64,000 nt of DNA from Sipunculus nudus (Eukaryota > Annelida > Sipuncula > Golfingiida > Sipunculidae). The notes below the pieces were generated by a model. It had not been told where the DNA came from. It saw only the letters and a program-made list of their open reading frames with translations, and searched no databases. This document shows positions 31,494 through 45,366 of the stretch, in pieces; positions within the stretch are counted from its first letter, which is position 1, and each line of letters opens with the position of its first letter. The stretch is from the NCBI GenBank assembly GCA_026874595.1, contig CM049306.1, forward strand, positions 105,847,142-105,911,141. The letters are read 5' to 3'. A program made the position numbers and the translations under genes.

Positions 31494-32015
31494 AAAGGCA
31501 CGGTCACACCTATCAGTTTTCCGCGTCTCCAGTCGCTTCCGTCATCACTTTCCCGTCGTCTGGGGTTTCTGTTCACATCTATCCATCCTTCCCCTGTGGT
31601 ATGTAAATACCACACCCGCAGGGTTAACATTCGTTGTGTTAATGAAACCTTGTACCTAATTACAGTATTATTGTTCAACATTTTCTTAATCCTTTCGAAA
31701 TATGGAAATAAGACATAATCCAACTTTGAAAATACCTTTGCTTCTGAAAAAATGACGGTGGTTAATATGGCACTCGGATGTAGCGCTTCACACACTTTAA
31801 CAAGATAATTGACAAGTTTTTTTTTGTACTGATCGCATGAAAAAAATCTTAACTTCCCTTTTGAAACATGGTCAAAATCGCTAACGTCAAAATTGCTCTG
31901 GGAAAACGTTACCAAAACCCTGGTGTTTGTCCGTGCAACCTGAAGCAAATTTTTAAATTATGATGGACGACAGAAGCGGATGCGATAGGAAAAAAAGACG
32001 AGTGTGACCGTACTT
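31494..32015. mobile_element. MITE-like element with ACGGTCACAC terminal inverted repeats
   Basis: The left end AAAGGCACGGTCACAC pairs with the right end read in reverse, AAAAGTACGGTCACAC. A subterminal inverted pair, CGCTTCCGTCATC and CGCTTCTGTCGTC, supports it. No clear target duplication. A 197-codon - strand ORF (31355-31948) overlaps it and runs past its left end; it has no recognisable domain and may be chance. Confidence 0.5.
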
Positions 32016-32239
32016 TTTAAATGTTCCCGTGAAGTTCTTAATAATCCTTGTTCTGAGAGCCATAAACACTGATAAATGTATTACACTGATCCAGCATACA
32101 CGCTTCTGGAGGCGGGATTTTCCCTTTTTCATTGAAATGACTTATATTTACAAATTAATTAAATATAAATCGTAAAGACATGACGTGTCATACATCTTAT
32201 GCAAAGGAAAACTTAGAATTTCCTATGAAAACACTCAAG

Positions 32240-32890
32240 TGACATACACCCATCTTATACAAAATACAAATAAAGAACCATGGTTTTGTCTTATACACGA
32301 GAATAATTCAGAATTTTGGTGGTTTCATCCAGAGTCAACCCGTTGTAACGTGATTCCTCTTGCGCATGAGAATATAATTCAAAGTTGTTTCGTCCTATAC
32401 ACCAGAAGCATGATGATACATAATTTGTACATACACTGCAAGAATCCTAAATCGTGGTTTCGTCCTGTACACAGTAATCATTATGATAGACGATTGGGTG
32501 TATACAAGAAAGGATACCTACCCGTGGTTTCGACCATATACACGGTCAACAAGATTAAACGTAGTTTCGTCTGATACACAAGTCAATATGATGAAATGTT
32601 GTAAGGTTTTATACAGTCAACATGATAAAATCTAGTTTCCTCTTATGTAAAAGGTTTACGGCATCCCACAATGTTGGTGTTTCGTCTTACTGCCACAATG
32701 ATGAAATGTGATTTCGGAACGACAGACTGTAGTTTTTCGTCGTATGTACACAAATGGTGTAATATGGGTTCGTCTTATACATAACTGTGATGAAATGTGG
32801 TTTCGTCTTAGTCAAGGAAAACTTGTCACAAAGTGGTTTATCCTTTTACCGATGGATCTGATGTCATTTGGTTTTATAAAAACTCAACAA
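32240..32890. repeat. Degenerate tandem repeat (gtggtttcgtcttatacac)
   Basis: The phrase gtttcgtc(t/c)tatacac(a), often followed by 'atgatgaaat', recurs at irregular 45-60 bp spacing about ten times. It is an old, decayed minisatellite. The 129-codon ORF over it (32185-32574) is probably a by-product. Confidence 0.6.
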
Positions 32891-33135
32891 AATTCGTGAG
32901 AGCAATCAACATATTATTTTAAATTTTTGTCTGTTCTCAGAATGGATGACCAGATAAAATGCTGTCTTACAGTCAACTTGCTGAATTGTGGTCTGCAGAA
33001 AATCAGTTTCAATACTGTAAAGGCCTAGCTTTAATGATTTGCTGGTTACATGTAGCTTCGACCACATTTAGCTATTATAAAGAGATTAAAACCATCAAAA
33101 CATGATGTGAACAGTTAGGCAAAAAATAAATAAAT

Positions 33136-33364
33136 GGTATGGTTCTCAGGCACCGCCCCCATCAATTTTAAACCCCCGCATCAAAAATTTTTATTTTTAT
33201 TTTCAATAGAAACTTACCAATTTTGAGCTGCAGCCGCTCGGACATTTCTTTCAAGAAGATAAATTCATACAGATTCCTTTGTTTTGTAGTGCTTCCACTT
33301 ATTAAGCAAAATAAATCTGTTATTATCATGCTTTTCCCTTATCATTTGACATTAACATCGAAAC

Positions 33365-33405
<41 letters not shown>

Positions 33406-33447
33406 GCCCGCATTGATATCTGAAAAAAAGTGCCCGAGAAACATACC
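33136..33447. mobile_element. MITE-like element with 19-bp terminal inverted repeats and internal poly(A)
   Basis: The left end GGTATGGTTCTCAGGCAC and the right end read in reverse, GGTATGTTTCTCGGGCAC, match at all but two positions. An A-run of about 36 lies at 33367-33403. No coding capacity; target duplication not clear. Confidence 0.6.
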
Positions 33448-36400
33448 TTTTTTTATATTTTGGCCTTACTGTTGTATAATAATATATCACCTAATTTATT
33501 TTCAAGAAACAAATACCAAACAAACAACAATAAAACAACATAACAATAGCAAAGAGCAACATTTAAGCTAACTAGAAAAGACCTATTTTGTAATTTCATA
33601 AAGAATTCGTCATCTGTAAATGATCACGATTATTTCAGACGTAAGCCACGGAGCAATATAACGCATAAAGATTTAAAGCACATTCAGCACAAGTTCAAGA
33701 GCCATGGAAAGGTGCCTTTCATGAAACATCCGCCACGAGCAAAGAAAGCGATAGACAAGAATAATCCAATTCAATATTTCAGTCTAAATGCTAAAAGGTA
33801 ATGTAGGTTCAATACACGAACTTTATCGAAGGGTCTTGTAGTGCTCAGATGTTTCGGAATCCCCCAGATATATACATCCGTTTTTGTTTGTTCAAAGATA
33901 ATTCGACCGAATAAAAAACCCAAAATTTCTGAGTAATACACGTAGCAAATCCCGAGAGACGCGAAATTAAAATACCATGGAAAAACATGACTGCAGAGGA
34001 TGCTTAAAGTCTTTTGCCCCTGCAAGATTCAAGGGCATGTCTAATTCAAGAGCAATCCCTGACGCCATTTGTCACAGGTACGATATCGTGTTTACTTGCG
34101 GGAAACTTGTAATAATGGAATAGAAATCAAATTACTGGTTTTCCCTTTTCTTGATTTATGCGGGAATGCAATGTTCATTGTTTTCTCTGGCGCTACTGAT
34201 CAAGTTCGGTGAAGTTTATTTCTACTTAGTATACGTGCAAGGAAATAATTTCAGAAAGAAATCTTGGAAAATACTTTTACTTTTCCATAAGAGAAAACTG
34301 AATTTCATGTATACCAAATAGTCCTAGTAAGATAAAGGCACCTTTAATGAATTTACTCATAAACTTTAATACGTTTACATAGGTATGGGATTAAATAGGG
34401 GACTACTGTATATTGGTTACTGCACATGTTAAATTTGCTAAAATCAAGAACGAATGCGCTCGGCACTGCCATCAATTGGTCCCGAAATTCAAATGTGCTA
34501 GTACATATGTCTGGCTAACAAATGAAATGAAAAGAAGGGTATTTTTTATTAGTTTTGTAGGAGGATGAAACTAGAATTTGAGTCCCTGACACCTGCCTGC
34601 TCTGCCTACATGTTAATCTGGCGATGACCATTGGTCAGACAGGCCTCCTTTTCATGGCTGTGAGTGTGCAAACGCTTCACTGATTCCCTGCCCTATTACA
34701 CCAGCAAGACATGAACAGAACAGCAGGGAATCTATTTTATAACATGTAATTCAACAAATGCACACTGATATTTAAAGCAACAATATAACGACTGTACAAA
34801 ACAAAAACAAACCATTTATCTCGACATGAAAGAGGTCTGACGCAATGCATTGATACTGCTACAAAATCAATGAGCGAGGCTTGTGACTAATGACTGTGAC
34901 TATATGAAAGGTTCTTGTCTCATCACGATTCCTGCGTTTACATACAGAGAGAGCTTCAAGAATATACACAAATATGTCTAAATTCATTATCACCAAAAAA
35001 GGTGTTATGCCATATTTGATAAAGCAATAATAATAAGTAAATATCAGGAAATCCTTTGCTCAACATTTTTCTATTTCCCCAACAAGTGCATTTTTCCCAT
35101 TTCACCTTTTCCCTGTACAATATTTGATTCTTGTATCAGTGTAAAACTTCACAGTATCAGTATAGTCCTTCAAATATATATTGTGGTGGCTACTTTAAAA
35201 CGTGCAAGTCATTATTACAGTCAACATGACTGATAGCTACAAGCATAAATAAACAAGGACATAAAATGTCGAATTGCATCACATTAAAAGAAAAATATTA
35301 CACAACCGTATTGTAATAAAGTCTGAGTATAACCATGTTCTCACTGAAGCGGGTCTCCTCCCTATTATATTGCATTGATTGAATAAAACTTGATGAGATG
35401 TATAAACATTAGACCCAACTGTAGCTTTCAAACTGTCCCAATCGGTCCTATGTAATATTTACTGCTGGAACTATATGTACACAGGTAAAATATCTGTTTA
35501 TACATTGTCTCATTCAATATTAAACAGAGTGACCTAACGGATGATAAGTTGACCTCACAAAGCTGCCCATATGACCTCTTGACCTTTCTGAACGCATGTC
35601 CCATAAATGCAGTATGCACATTTTTTTTGCATGAGATTTTACTTTTAATTTCAATTTTAGTCTGTTCTCTCAATATCAGATCTGTTGATACTTAATTTTT
35701 ATTTACAGTGCCCAAATAAATAGATGACGTGTTCAGTCTAGTGTGATTCCTTTGATAAAGTAAGCTAAATATTAATACAATATAAAGCAGTCCTTTTCAT
35801 AACCTGCCCTAACTGATAAATATCTCAAAATTTCAAACTGTTTACATTTCTGATAAATGTTTGTCTATTTTAATTTATAAATTCATAGATTCTGATAATT
35901 TGATATATTACACCTTAATCTGGTCTTAATATGATGTATCTATCAACATGATTTGAAAGCTGATATATATCATATATCTAATTAGTAAATAGTCACAATT
36001 TATGAGTAAGGTATTTACAAGTACAATATTTAAAACCTATTAACATACTGTACAGAGAGAATCATTTACCATTCCATAGAGGGCTTATTGCAACAGCTCC
36101 AAAATGAACATGAAATAGTTTCAAACATTTTAACATGTAGTAAATAATAAGTAAATTGATTTAAAAAAGGCATATCACACATTTCCCATTGTAACTTCAA
36201 TTTTTAAACAATAAAGAACATAGTAATATAAATTTACAGTTTGAATAAATAAACTTACACATATTTTCAAGAGTTACAAAGCATTGTAATTGTATGGTAT
36301 TGGTCCCCATTCTGGTGAGGTCTGATGTAGTTCAGAAATCCCCCAGCAGATGGCAAGCCTATGAAAGAAATACCTCAAGGTTCCCGGTCCACTGTGGGCA

Positions 36401-37582
36401 TTCTACAACATCCCAGTACCAGGTGGCAAGCAGTGCTGTATGGGTCCATTAAGTGGTTTTAAAGATGTGCCATCTCATCACACACAGATCAGGGTACCAC
36501 TGACTCAGTATGTTAAGATGACCAGTATTCTCTATAAAACGAAACCCCTTATGCAGTAGGTCATTACAACTCATTCCACTTCCCTACTGCTTGCATAAGC
36601 AGGCTTTGCTGTATACAGCTGCCAGGGTGCTGGTATAGGGCCAAGAATGTTCCAACTGATGAGAGAAATTTTTCCACTGATGAAAGCATAGTACATGTAC
36701 ATACACTGAGATTTTTCAAAAGATCTTTCAATTCATTCTGATTGGTTGTTAAGGACAATTTTTTTACAATATGGCAGCCCATACTGTATCCTAATTGCCT
36801 TTGCTTATTCTTGATAATATTAAGTAACTCTGAAGGATGGACGGATTAAGAAAACACCAAGGGGTGGCTGCTGACTTATATTATTCAGACGTAGGACCAT
36901 GTTTTGTGTTCCAACCAGTTTTTGAAAATATTACCCTAACAAACTGTCATAATCATTTTTTAAAATGGCTCAATCACTGGGCCATTGTTGAAGTACATCA
37001 GTGCATAAAATTAATAGCACAGAGCCAAAAATACACACAGACCCTGGTGGCCAAAAATGGCAAAGTTTGTCTTTAGAAGCAGTGGATAAGAGAAATAAGT
37101 CGGAATGAATGTAGCCAGAGGAGTGTAATAGAACAAATTCTCAAGTTATCTTACTAACTTTCCAATCACATTTAAGTACAGTCAAAATATCACCAGCTTT
37201 TGGTTTAATGTCTGACATGATTTTGATGAATCCTGCGTATTTGATCATGTCATGGTTTTATGGTTCATTCAGCTTTCTCTATCTACATACAATGATATAT
37301 AAATAATGCCCTCACCTCTGTATAAATTATACCTTTTGATTATCCTGCAACAACGTTGAGCTGTATGTGTGACATAGTACAGGCCAGTTGCTGCCATGTG
37401 GTTAACTATGCAGAGCATGAACTCTGGGTTCTGCTCAATTCTACACATGGTAGGATATATTCATAGAATTATAAAGAAGTCCATGGTGCAATGACAATAG
37501 CCTAGGGGGCAGCACCTGTATTTGACTAAATATGAAGAGAGTACTATGTACAATGTCTCTTTGCTGTGGGAAGTGCCTGTCG
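33448..37582. other. Intergenic or distal 3' DNA of the INPP5A alternative isoform, no gene seen
   Basis: AT-rich, repeat-poor sequence. Short ORFs only. The part just below 37583 would be 3' UTR if the alternative exon is real. Confidence 0.45.
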
Positions 37583-37734
37583 CTATACCGCCGTCTCCCT
37601 GAACACACGGTCCGTTCCGTTCTGTCGGACGTGGATATATTTGGTGGTGTCTGTGTGTGTGATTTTGACTTGCTTTGATTCAAGGAGTCTTTCTTCTGAT
37701 GGAGATGGGGGGCCAGTCTCCGCTGGTTGTGGAA
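37583..37734 (-). CDS. Putative alternative 3' coding exon of INPP5A (PDZ-type C-terminus)
   Basis: Seen: after a good acceptor (ttttttttctgtaatttccag) 50 codons run open to TAG, GC-richer than the surroundings. They encode PQPAETGPPSPSEERLLES, then KYIHVRQNGTDRVFRETAV. The exon needs one base from an upstream exon. The inner donor at 46133 in the last INPP5A exon supplies exactly that, giving ...LRCET-Val-PQPAE.... Inference: it is an alternative terminal exon replacing the prenylated tail with a chain ending E-T-A-V, a class I PDZ-ligand pattern (S/T-x-hydrophobic). It could instead be the last exon of an unrelated - strand gene. No other coding exon was recognised between 37.7 and 45 kb. 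Confidence 0.6.
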
Positions 37735-40700
37735 CTGGAAATTACAGAAAAAAAAGGGTTATACATAAAGAAACATTCTGGTTTATGACCTGAAACAAAA
37801 TACCATCTATATTTTCAAGAATCACTTTAGTAAAATTTTATAATAACTTCATCTGTATACCTACTCAGTTTTTTTCATGTGAATTTTGGATCAATACTTT
37901 CTCTCAATGGGTTCAAATTTTAGAATGATTTATATATCTATATTTACAGTAAAACATGGGCTGGTCCTTGGTTTCTCACCATAACAGAGATGCTAATTCC
38001 ATTTTTATATGGAACTTTAAATGTTATATGACCTATCGATACTACATTTACAAACTCTTTCTCTAAACACAGGACATTTCTTACCTGGAAATGAATAAAG
38101 AAAAAATTAGTTGATTATTTGTGTAAATTAAAAAAAAAATGTCAAATTCAAATTCAAATTACTTGAGAGACAACTCAATGTATGGATATTTCAGGGAAAA
38201 TGATTGGTTGGTAATTATCTACATCATTTTTTTTTACACAGGTAAGATCAGCTTTATCATATGAATCAGTTAAAGAAGAATAGAAATTGCAACTTGTGTT
38301 GCCATACATTGTCACTGTTAACTGGAGATGAAAATCAAGTTAAAAGGAATCAAATATGTTATTGGTTAATAGGCCCTCATATAAGTTCAGATTCATTTAC
38401 TTTATTCTTACAATAAACTTATCTGGCCCACTGATGTTTTTTAATAAAGATAATTCAAACAATGCATCTTAACTCAAACTGTCTCATCCATAGACAACAG
38501 GTAAACCTAGCCTCTGTAATAAATATTTAAAGCAGAATATACCTCAATACTTACTCAAGATGAAACTGAGCTTAGGTAAAAGTAAACACTGTATTAATAG
38601 TATTTTGCAGAACAGGTCGTAGACACAATCAGTATTAGTTTAAAGGGACTGCACACTAATTACAGCTAGTAACTTTTCCATACATTTCATCATAAAAATA
38701 ACTGTCATGCTTAACAACAGTACCAAGCTGTCAGTCCACACTAAACATCTCTCTCAAATATCAAACCATCACATTAACTGCTCAACTAGTGAAACAACAA
38801 GACCAGGTAAGGATTTCTGCCAGCTAAGCATTCAGTTATTGTCCCCAAATTTAGAGTTGAGATTTCCTTATGCTTAAAACATTCTGCAAATTCAATTTTC
38901 ACATTTTTCTTTAAAATTAACATACATTTTTCTTAGTTTTTGCAAAAGTAAATATTCATTTCTGAGTTTTTCATTTTCTTAACTTTGTTTCTTTAAAGAT
39001 AAAAAAGGCAAAAATTAGTTTTTTTTATATATCTGAATTATTTAAATCCTTTAGAACAAACATTTATAAGATCTTTCTTTGCTTAGCATTTTCTTAACTG
39101 AATCCTTTCAGGATTGAGTTGCAGTGAATAAATTTTAAGGCCTTTAGGTTGAGTATAAAAACATGATGTTTTCCATGTTTAATCCAAAAGTCAATCAGTT
39201 TTATTATGTTTGGATTAGTCAAACATTACAATGGATGGCAGAAACCCTGGAATTCATAGGCAACCTATAAACTTCTCATTACTCAAAGAGCTGAAAGGCA
39301 AACAGTTCTAACACTACGTCTTTCCAATACATCATCAAATCCATCCAAAAGAGTAACAAAGAACAGGAAGGGTAAGCAAGACTGGATCAAAACAACCATT
39401 TCCTCTAAATACAAACAACACAACAGTAACTGGAAAACAATACCCTAGAAAAAGGCAACGCTGTGTCACCCTTCATAATCAGTTTTTTTTTTTAATCTAA
39501 GGGTAGTTGTGGAAAATGTCTGGCCCTTCATGGATAAATATTATTACAACAGAGAGTTCACAAACATCACTTATCAATTGCCCTCAAGATTTATTACTTG
39601 ACAGATAAACTATTAAAATTTAATGACTGCTGATATCATATTTCTCCAGGTCAATCTGGAAAAAAGTCTACTTTATTGAAAAGTCTTCAACTTAAGAAAT
39701 ATCTGGATCTACACTTTAATCTAAAAACACTATAGGCACACAAATGAAAAGTTCCAAATAATGCATAACAATAATGTGAGAAAAAAATATCAGCAGACAA
39801 ACTTTCAGACTTTTCTCTTCAGAATAAATACTTTGAATTAAATGTGACAAGTCCTCAGAGTGAGGGGAAAGTTCTTTCACAAGACAGATGTACAGCTGAT
39901 GCCTCATGCCAACAGAGCAGGAATTCACTAACAATATCCAAGAGCCACAACATACAAGATCAAGAACGATGCATGATAATACAATACCAATGAGGGCTCG
40001 TTATCTCCATAAATCACCAGAGGGGTATCAGTTCGGCAATTATCACATTTTTTTCATTATGTAAATATAACAATCATACCTGATACATATTTGTCACAAT
40101 CTTCAATTCCCAATTTGTCAGGGAATAATACAAAAATCCATTTAATGAATTATGATCAGATATGACACTTGATCATGTACTGAATATTAATTTCTGTTTT
40201 GATCAGTAACAGGTGACTGGGGTTGATTTAACGCATGATTTGATGCCTGTTCAATATCTTTCCTTCTTCTTTACAATTCAACACAGGCATGTCGCAAAAG
40301 CTAATTTGTAAAAAATCAAAACAACTGGTCATTAATGTGAAAGAAAAATCAACTATACAGGTAAATAAAAACAGCAACACATGAAACTGGTAATAATGAT
40401 TCTGCAAAAAAAAAAAACTTTTCTAAAATATCAAAACCATGAGTGACAGATGATTCTGATAAAAATAATGAATATTCTGGTTAATTAAGAGACTGAAACT
40501 GAAAATACCTACTGATCTTGTAATGAAATGTAATGGAAACAACACACGTGATGACATTAGTTGCATTTAATGAGATCTTGCAGTTTTTTTTTTAAATTTT
40601 AATCAAAATGAACTAATCACTGGGAAATATCTATTTATCGGGGGCATTTCTGAAAAGTGGCCCATTTGGATTTTATCTTATTTTGCTTGATGTTTGGTAT

Positions 40701-41893
40701 TTCTGACCAAAAGAAAGAATCTGATTTTCAGTGGGAACATAGACCACAGATCAAAGAGACCTAATTTCATGTTTCCATAGAAATTTCAGCTGGTGTTCTC
40801 TGGAAGATGATTTAGGAGTTCCTGGGTCTTAAAGTTATGATTTTCAAACTGAAAATAATGCATCATATCCCTGACTTGTTGCACGACTATACATCAGTTT
40901 CAACATGGTTATTAACATGGTGCCATCACAATTTGTTTTGTTCTCTAGTATAAATGTATACTTCCTTGGACTCTCTATTGTTTGAGGATGAAAGTAACCT
41001 ATAAGATATGATTAATATGTGATGATCCCTGCAATCTTCTATACTTCCAATCTGCTGTGCACGGGGCAATGGAAGTCCAAAAGGCATTTATCACCATTAG
41101 CTAAACATCAAAAAGCCTGTCTGCTGTTTAGATTTGAGATCTCTCCTGGCTTCAGGTTTTAGTGAGGTTAAAACCAAAGGCTTCTATTAATCAAAGTTAC
41201 CAATACACCATGTCCAATCATCAACCCTGTTTTATACGCTTTATCTATGTTAAAGACTTTGTTACTTTGGGCATGAAAGGACAGCATGACAACTATGAAG
41301 CTTGTAAATTTTTAAGGGTCATCTAGTACAGCCAAATTATAAAACTATCACTTAAATAATCCTGCTGACTGAAAGATAAAACTCCAGCCTTTAAATTGCA
41401 AACTAAGGCTGGCTTTTGCTCTATAATCTTCATGTATTTAATATACTGTTTTATAACTGTTCATGAAATCAGAAAGAGCCTCACTATGAGGAAGGATATA
41501 CCAGATCTCTTAATCTTAATCTTCTGTCTTATTTGATGGTCATAAAAGATATGTTTTATATATGCTAATGCTAAGTAACAAAGGCCCCCGACCTTGGTTT
41601 CTGTAATAATGACCATACTCTAGACCCTGTTATATGGTATTTTACAAGTTAAACTACCATCTCAGATGATTAAAACTATTTACTCTAGACAGCAGGGTGT
41701 TGTGCCCAGTAAAATTTCTGGCAAACAAATACCTTTATGAATACTAAATTGTTTAATAGTACCTGTACCTGAGAAAAATGTGTAGCTGCTGCTCTATCAA
41801 AACATTACATAAACTGACATATGTTAAGAAGATTTAAATGCAACTAAATACCTTGTGCAGTAATAAATGAAAAAAGCTAACCTATATTAAAGA
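37735..41893. other. AT-rich, repeat-poor stretch; no coding exon seen
   Basis: If the exon at 37583-37734 belongs to INPP5A this is part of its last intron. ORFs here (such as 39716-39934 on the - strand) show no domain or splice support. Confidence 0.45.
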
Positions 41894-42997
41894 CTAGATG
41901 TGTCGGAACGACACAAATGCCCCCGCCTGGGGCAAATTAGAAACATTTGTAAAATTTTGACAAATTTTTTAAGTTCAGGAGGTGTCGTATGGTCAAAAGT
42001 AGGTCAACAAGGGCAAAATGCAAACTCGATCTGTAACGGGTCATTATCAAGCAACATACCAAAAATCATGCCAGTATATGCAGGCATTGTGAAAAAAAGT
42101 CCATACATGTGCATTTTCCATAAAAATTTCTGTCTTTCATGAAATTTTCTATGTTTAGGAGCCGTAAAACAATCAAAAGTAGGTCAACCGGGATCTGTAA
42201 CTGTCATTATCTGCCCACACATAAAAAATCAGGGTGGTATCTGCAGGCATTGAGGAAAAAAATCAGTACATATGCATTTGTTATGAAAATTTCTATTTTT
42301 CATGAAACTTTCTATGTTCAGGAGCAGTCAAATGGTCAAAAGTAGGTCAACTGGGACAAAACAAGAACTCGATCTGTAACTGGTCATTATCTGCCTACAC
42401 ACCAAAAATCAGGCCCGTATCTGCAGGCACTGCGAAAAAAGTCCATACATGTGCACTTTTTTATGAAATTTCTATGTTAGAGCACCGTCAAATGGTCAAA
42501 AGTAGGTCAACTGGGACAAAACGTGAACTCGATCTGTAACTGGTCATTATCTGCCCACACACCAAAAATCAGGCCAATATCTGCAGGTATTGCGAAGAAA
42601 AGTCTGTACAAGTGTATTTGTCATGAAAATTTATATTTTACATGAAATTTTCTATGTTCAGGAGCTGTAAAACAATCAAAAGTAGGTCAACTGGGACGAA
42701 ACGCGAACTCGATCTGTAACTGGTCAATATCTGCCCACACACCAAAAATCAGGCCAATATCTGCAGGCTTTGAGAAAAAAAGTCCGTACATGTGTATTTG
42801 TCATGAAATTTCATATTTTTCATGAAATTTTCTATGTTCAGGAGCTGTAAAACGGTCAAAAGTAGGTCAACGGGGACGCAAACTCGATCTGTAACTGGTC
42901 TAAAAAAAGTCCGTACAACTGTTTGATTTCGGAATGACGGAAGGACGGACATGGGTAAAACTATATGCCCCGGCCACTTTGTGGCGGGGGCATAAAA
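41894..42997 (-). mobile_element. Family A (pearl-like HINE) element, minus orientation
   Basis: Starts CTAG at 41894, then ATGTGTCGGAACGACACAAA (the inverted 3' hairpin) and gcccccgcctggggc. About five core repeats of 160-190 bp follow. It closes with a short GACGGAAGGACGG tract and the hairpin TGCCCCGGCCAC-ttt-GTGGCGGGGGCA, then taaaaa. Inverted relative to 12875-14287. Confidence 0.82.
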
Positions 42998-45050
42998 ATA
43001 TATTCTTTATCATTCTCCTGTAGCAATACAAACAATAAGATTCACTGTAATCTTCAACCTCAATATTGTATCAATTAAATCTTACTAACTTTACTATCGA
43101 ATCTAATGATATGTTTTTTTTTCAGCAAACACAGTAATAAAATATGTTAGAGAAACTCGGTGCATCGTGCATGTGTTACGAAAGGTAGTGAGTGTCACGT
43201 AATATTCATGCCTCCGGAAAAAGTAGTTAACTTAAGTAATCAAACCACAAGTTTATTACGTGAATCACAGTCAATAAACAACATCCAGGCTAACAAATGG
43301 CATGTGCTTACCCTAGTGGTCTTAAACCTGATGAAAACTAAACACTCATTCATGTCATCACAGATAAACGCCTGATGATTACCACGAATGTATCTGATGA
43401 TATATATCTAATATACAAGACAAAGTGATAAATGAAATCTGATACACTATACCAGTCACGCTCATACATTGTCTATGTATATAGATATAAATACAGACGC
43501 ACACTAGAACCACAACCTACATATAGAAATGACTACTAATGTGGATAAAGATAATCTCTATATAACAAAGCTGATTCTGAGGCACATGTCCCCGTTGAGC
43601 ATCAGGAATGAGAGTAATGGACTGCGGGGAGCAGGGGCAGACACAGGAGTTTTGAAGGAAGAGGTTTACTAATGTGGGCCACAGCTACTGGAAAGGGCAG
43701 CCTTAAATGTTTGTTAAAATCACTGCAAAAAACCTGATTTCTAACGGTGGCGGAGTTAAAGCCCACTAACTCCCCCCACCACCCCATATCTGCCCCTGGG
43801 TAGAAATAGTAATAACAATTGTCAGCCAAGGTGCGATGATCAATTATCAGTAAAAAAACTGCTCTATGTTTGGAATAACATTAAGAATGATTATCCACAT
43901 AAAAAATGATCAATATCTTTGTGCAAACAAAACTAAACTGCATTAAAGTTTAAAGCAAAATGGCTCAATCTGAGCAATAACAGCCATAGGCTGAAGCCAA
44001 ATCTTTTGGGATATGTGAAAACAAGGGTCCCATGGGTCATGACGCCATGCTGAAGTTGTCAGTCATGGTAATGTATAAAATCCTCAAGTATCAAAAAGAG
44101 GCTGTTTTCATCTGACAAAGTTCTCTCAATCCTCATCATATAAAAACTTATAGTATTCATAGGTTAAAAAAATTATCTTACTCCACATTAAGGGTGCTCT
44201 AATTAGATGCAACTTAAATGAAAATATTGCAAATAAATAAATAAAAGAAAAATGTAATATATTTTCAAGTGACAGTGATAAAACATGTCTCTTACCAATA
44301 ATAAATCAATCAAGTATAGGTCTAAAAAGAATATTCTGAAAGTTTACTTGACCACTTGAATCATGACATCAATTAATGTAGGAAATTTCTTCAAAATTTC
44401 TACAACTTTGTTTTGTCACTGCACTAGATACACCTTTTCACCTTTTGACAGCTGACTGGATGTAAAGACAGGGTTTCAGGGGTAATTTAACTATATAGCA
44501 ATCCAAATCAGATGAAACAAATAGTGGGACAAGTGTACAGGTTTTCAATTTGCAGAGGATATGCTCACAATAGTGGTCTTAGGAATTAGGACATTGGCAT
44601 GACCATGTTGCTCTTTTTGTATGACAATGTATGTTACTGTATTATAAACTAGGGATAAACTATCAGCAATCAGTGATTATAGGGTATAGGCTATGTAGCA
44701 TATGACCATGTAAATTAAGTGAAATGTTAAGGGAAAGCATAGTCTATAAAACTTCCATATGTAATGCCCTTGTTTCCTTGCCATGAAGAAAAGAGAAGAA
44801 TTTTGTGCTAACATGGGTTATATTTTCAACCATGTTGATTAATTTGTTATCAGGGTTGCATAGAAACTGAAACTGATTTTAACAAAAGTTTGTGGAGGGG
44901 TGGGGAGTTTGGTGAGTTTCTGGACAGAGGAGGGATCATGAAGGATTGTTTTACTTCACTGAGTTCAATTATGGTAACAATAATGTTATTCTTTACGTCA
45001 ATGGGTCCATGACTCTGAGGTAAACACACGTTCTCTGACCATGTGACCTT
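42998..45050. other. INPP5A 3' flank, no gene seen
   Basis: AT-rich. An orphan family B-like inverted 3' end (gggtcccatgggtcatgacg) lies at about 44025-44050. Probably partly 3' UTR of the long INPP5A isoform. Confidence 0.45.
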
Positions 45051-45255
45051 TGGTAAAACATGCATCTCTGATAATGTGACCTTCAGGAAAACATGAATCT
45101 TTGATCATGTGACCTTAAGTGAAACATGCATCTCTGATCATGTGACCTTCAAAAAACTAGTATTTCTGAACATTTAACCTTTGGTGAAACATGTATCTCT
45201 GATCATGTGACCTTCAGAATAACAAGTATCTCTGATCATGTGACCTGAAAGTCAA
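45051..45255. repeat. Degenerate ~32-bp tandem repeat in the INPP5A 3' UTR
   Basis: About six units of 'catctctgatcatgtgacct' with 'tcagaaaaacatg'-type spacers. It begins about 110 bp after the long-isoform stop codon. Each good unit holds the E-box TCATGTGA. Confidence 0.75.
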
Positions 45256-45366
45256 CATTTAGCTCAGGGTAGGGCATCCAGTCAATGTAAAGAGGAAAAA
45301 GTGCATGAGCCTTACAACAAGCCACTTAACAACACTTACTACACACAGGTGCCAGTCACCACCGCG

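Noticed and set aside
31355-31948. 197-codon ORF on the - strand
   Set aside because: No recognisable domain; it straddles the edge of a MITE-like element and the composition follows the AT-rich background. Not listed as a gene without transcript evidence.
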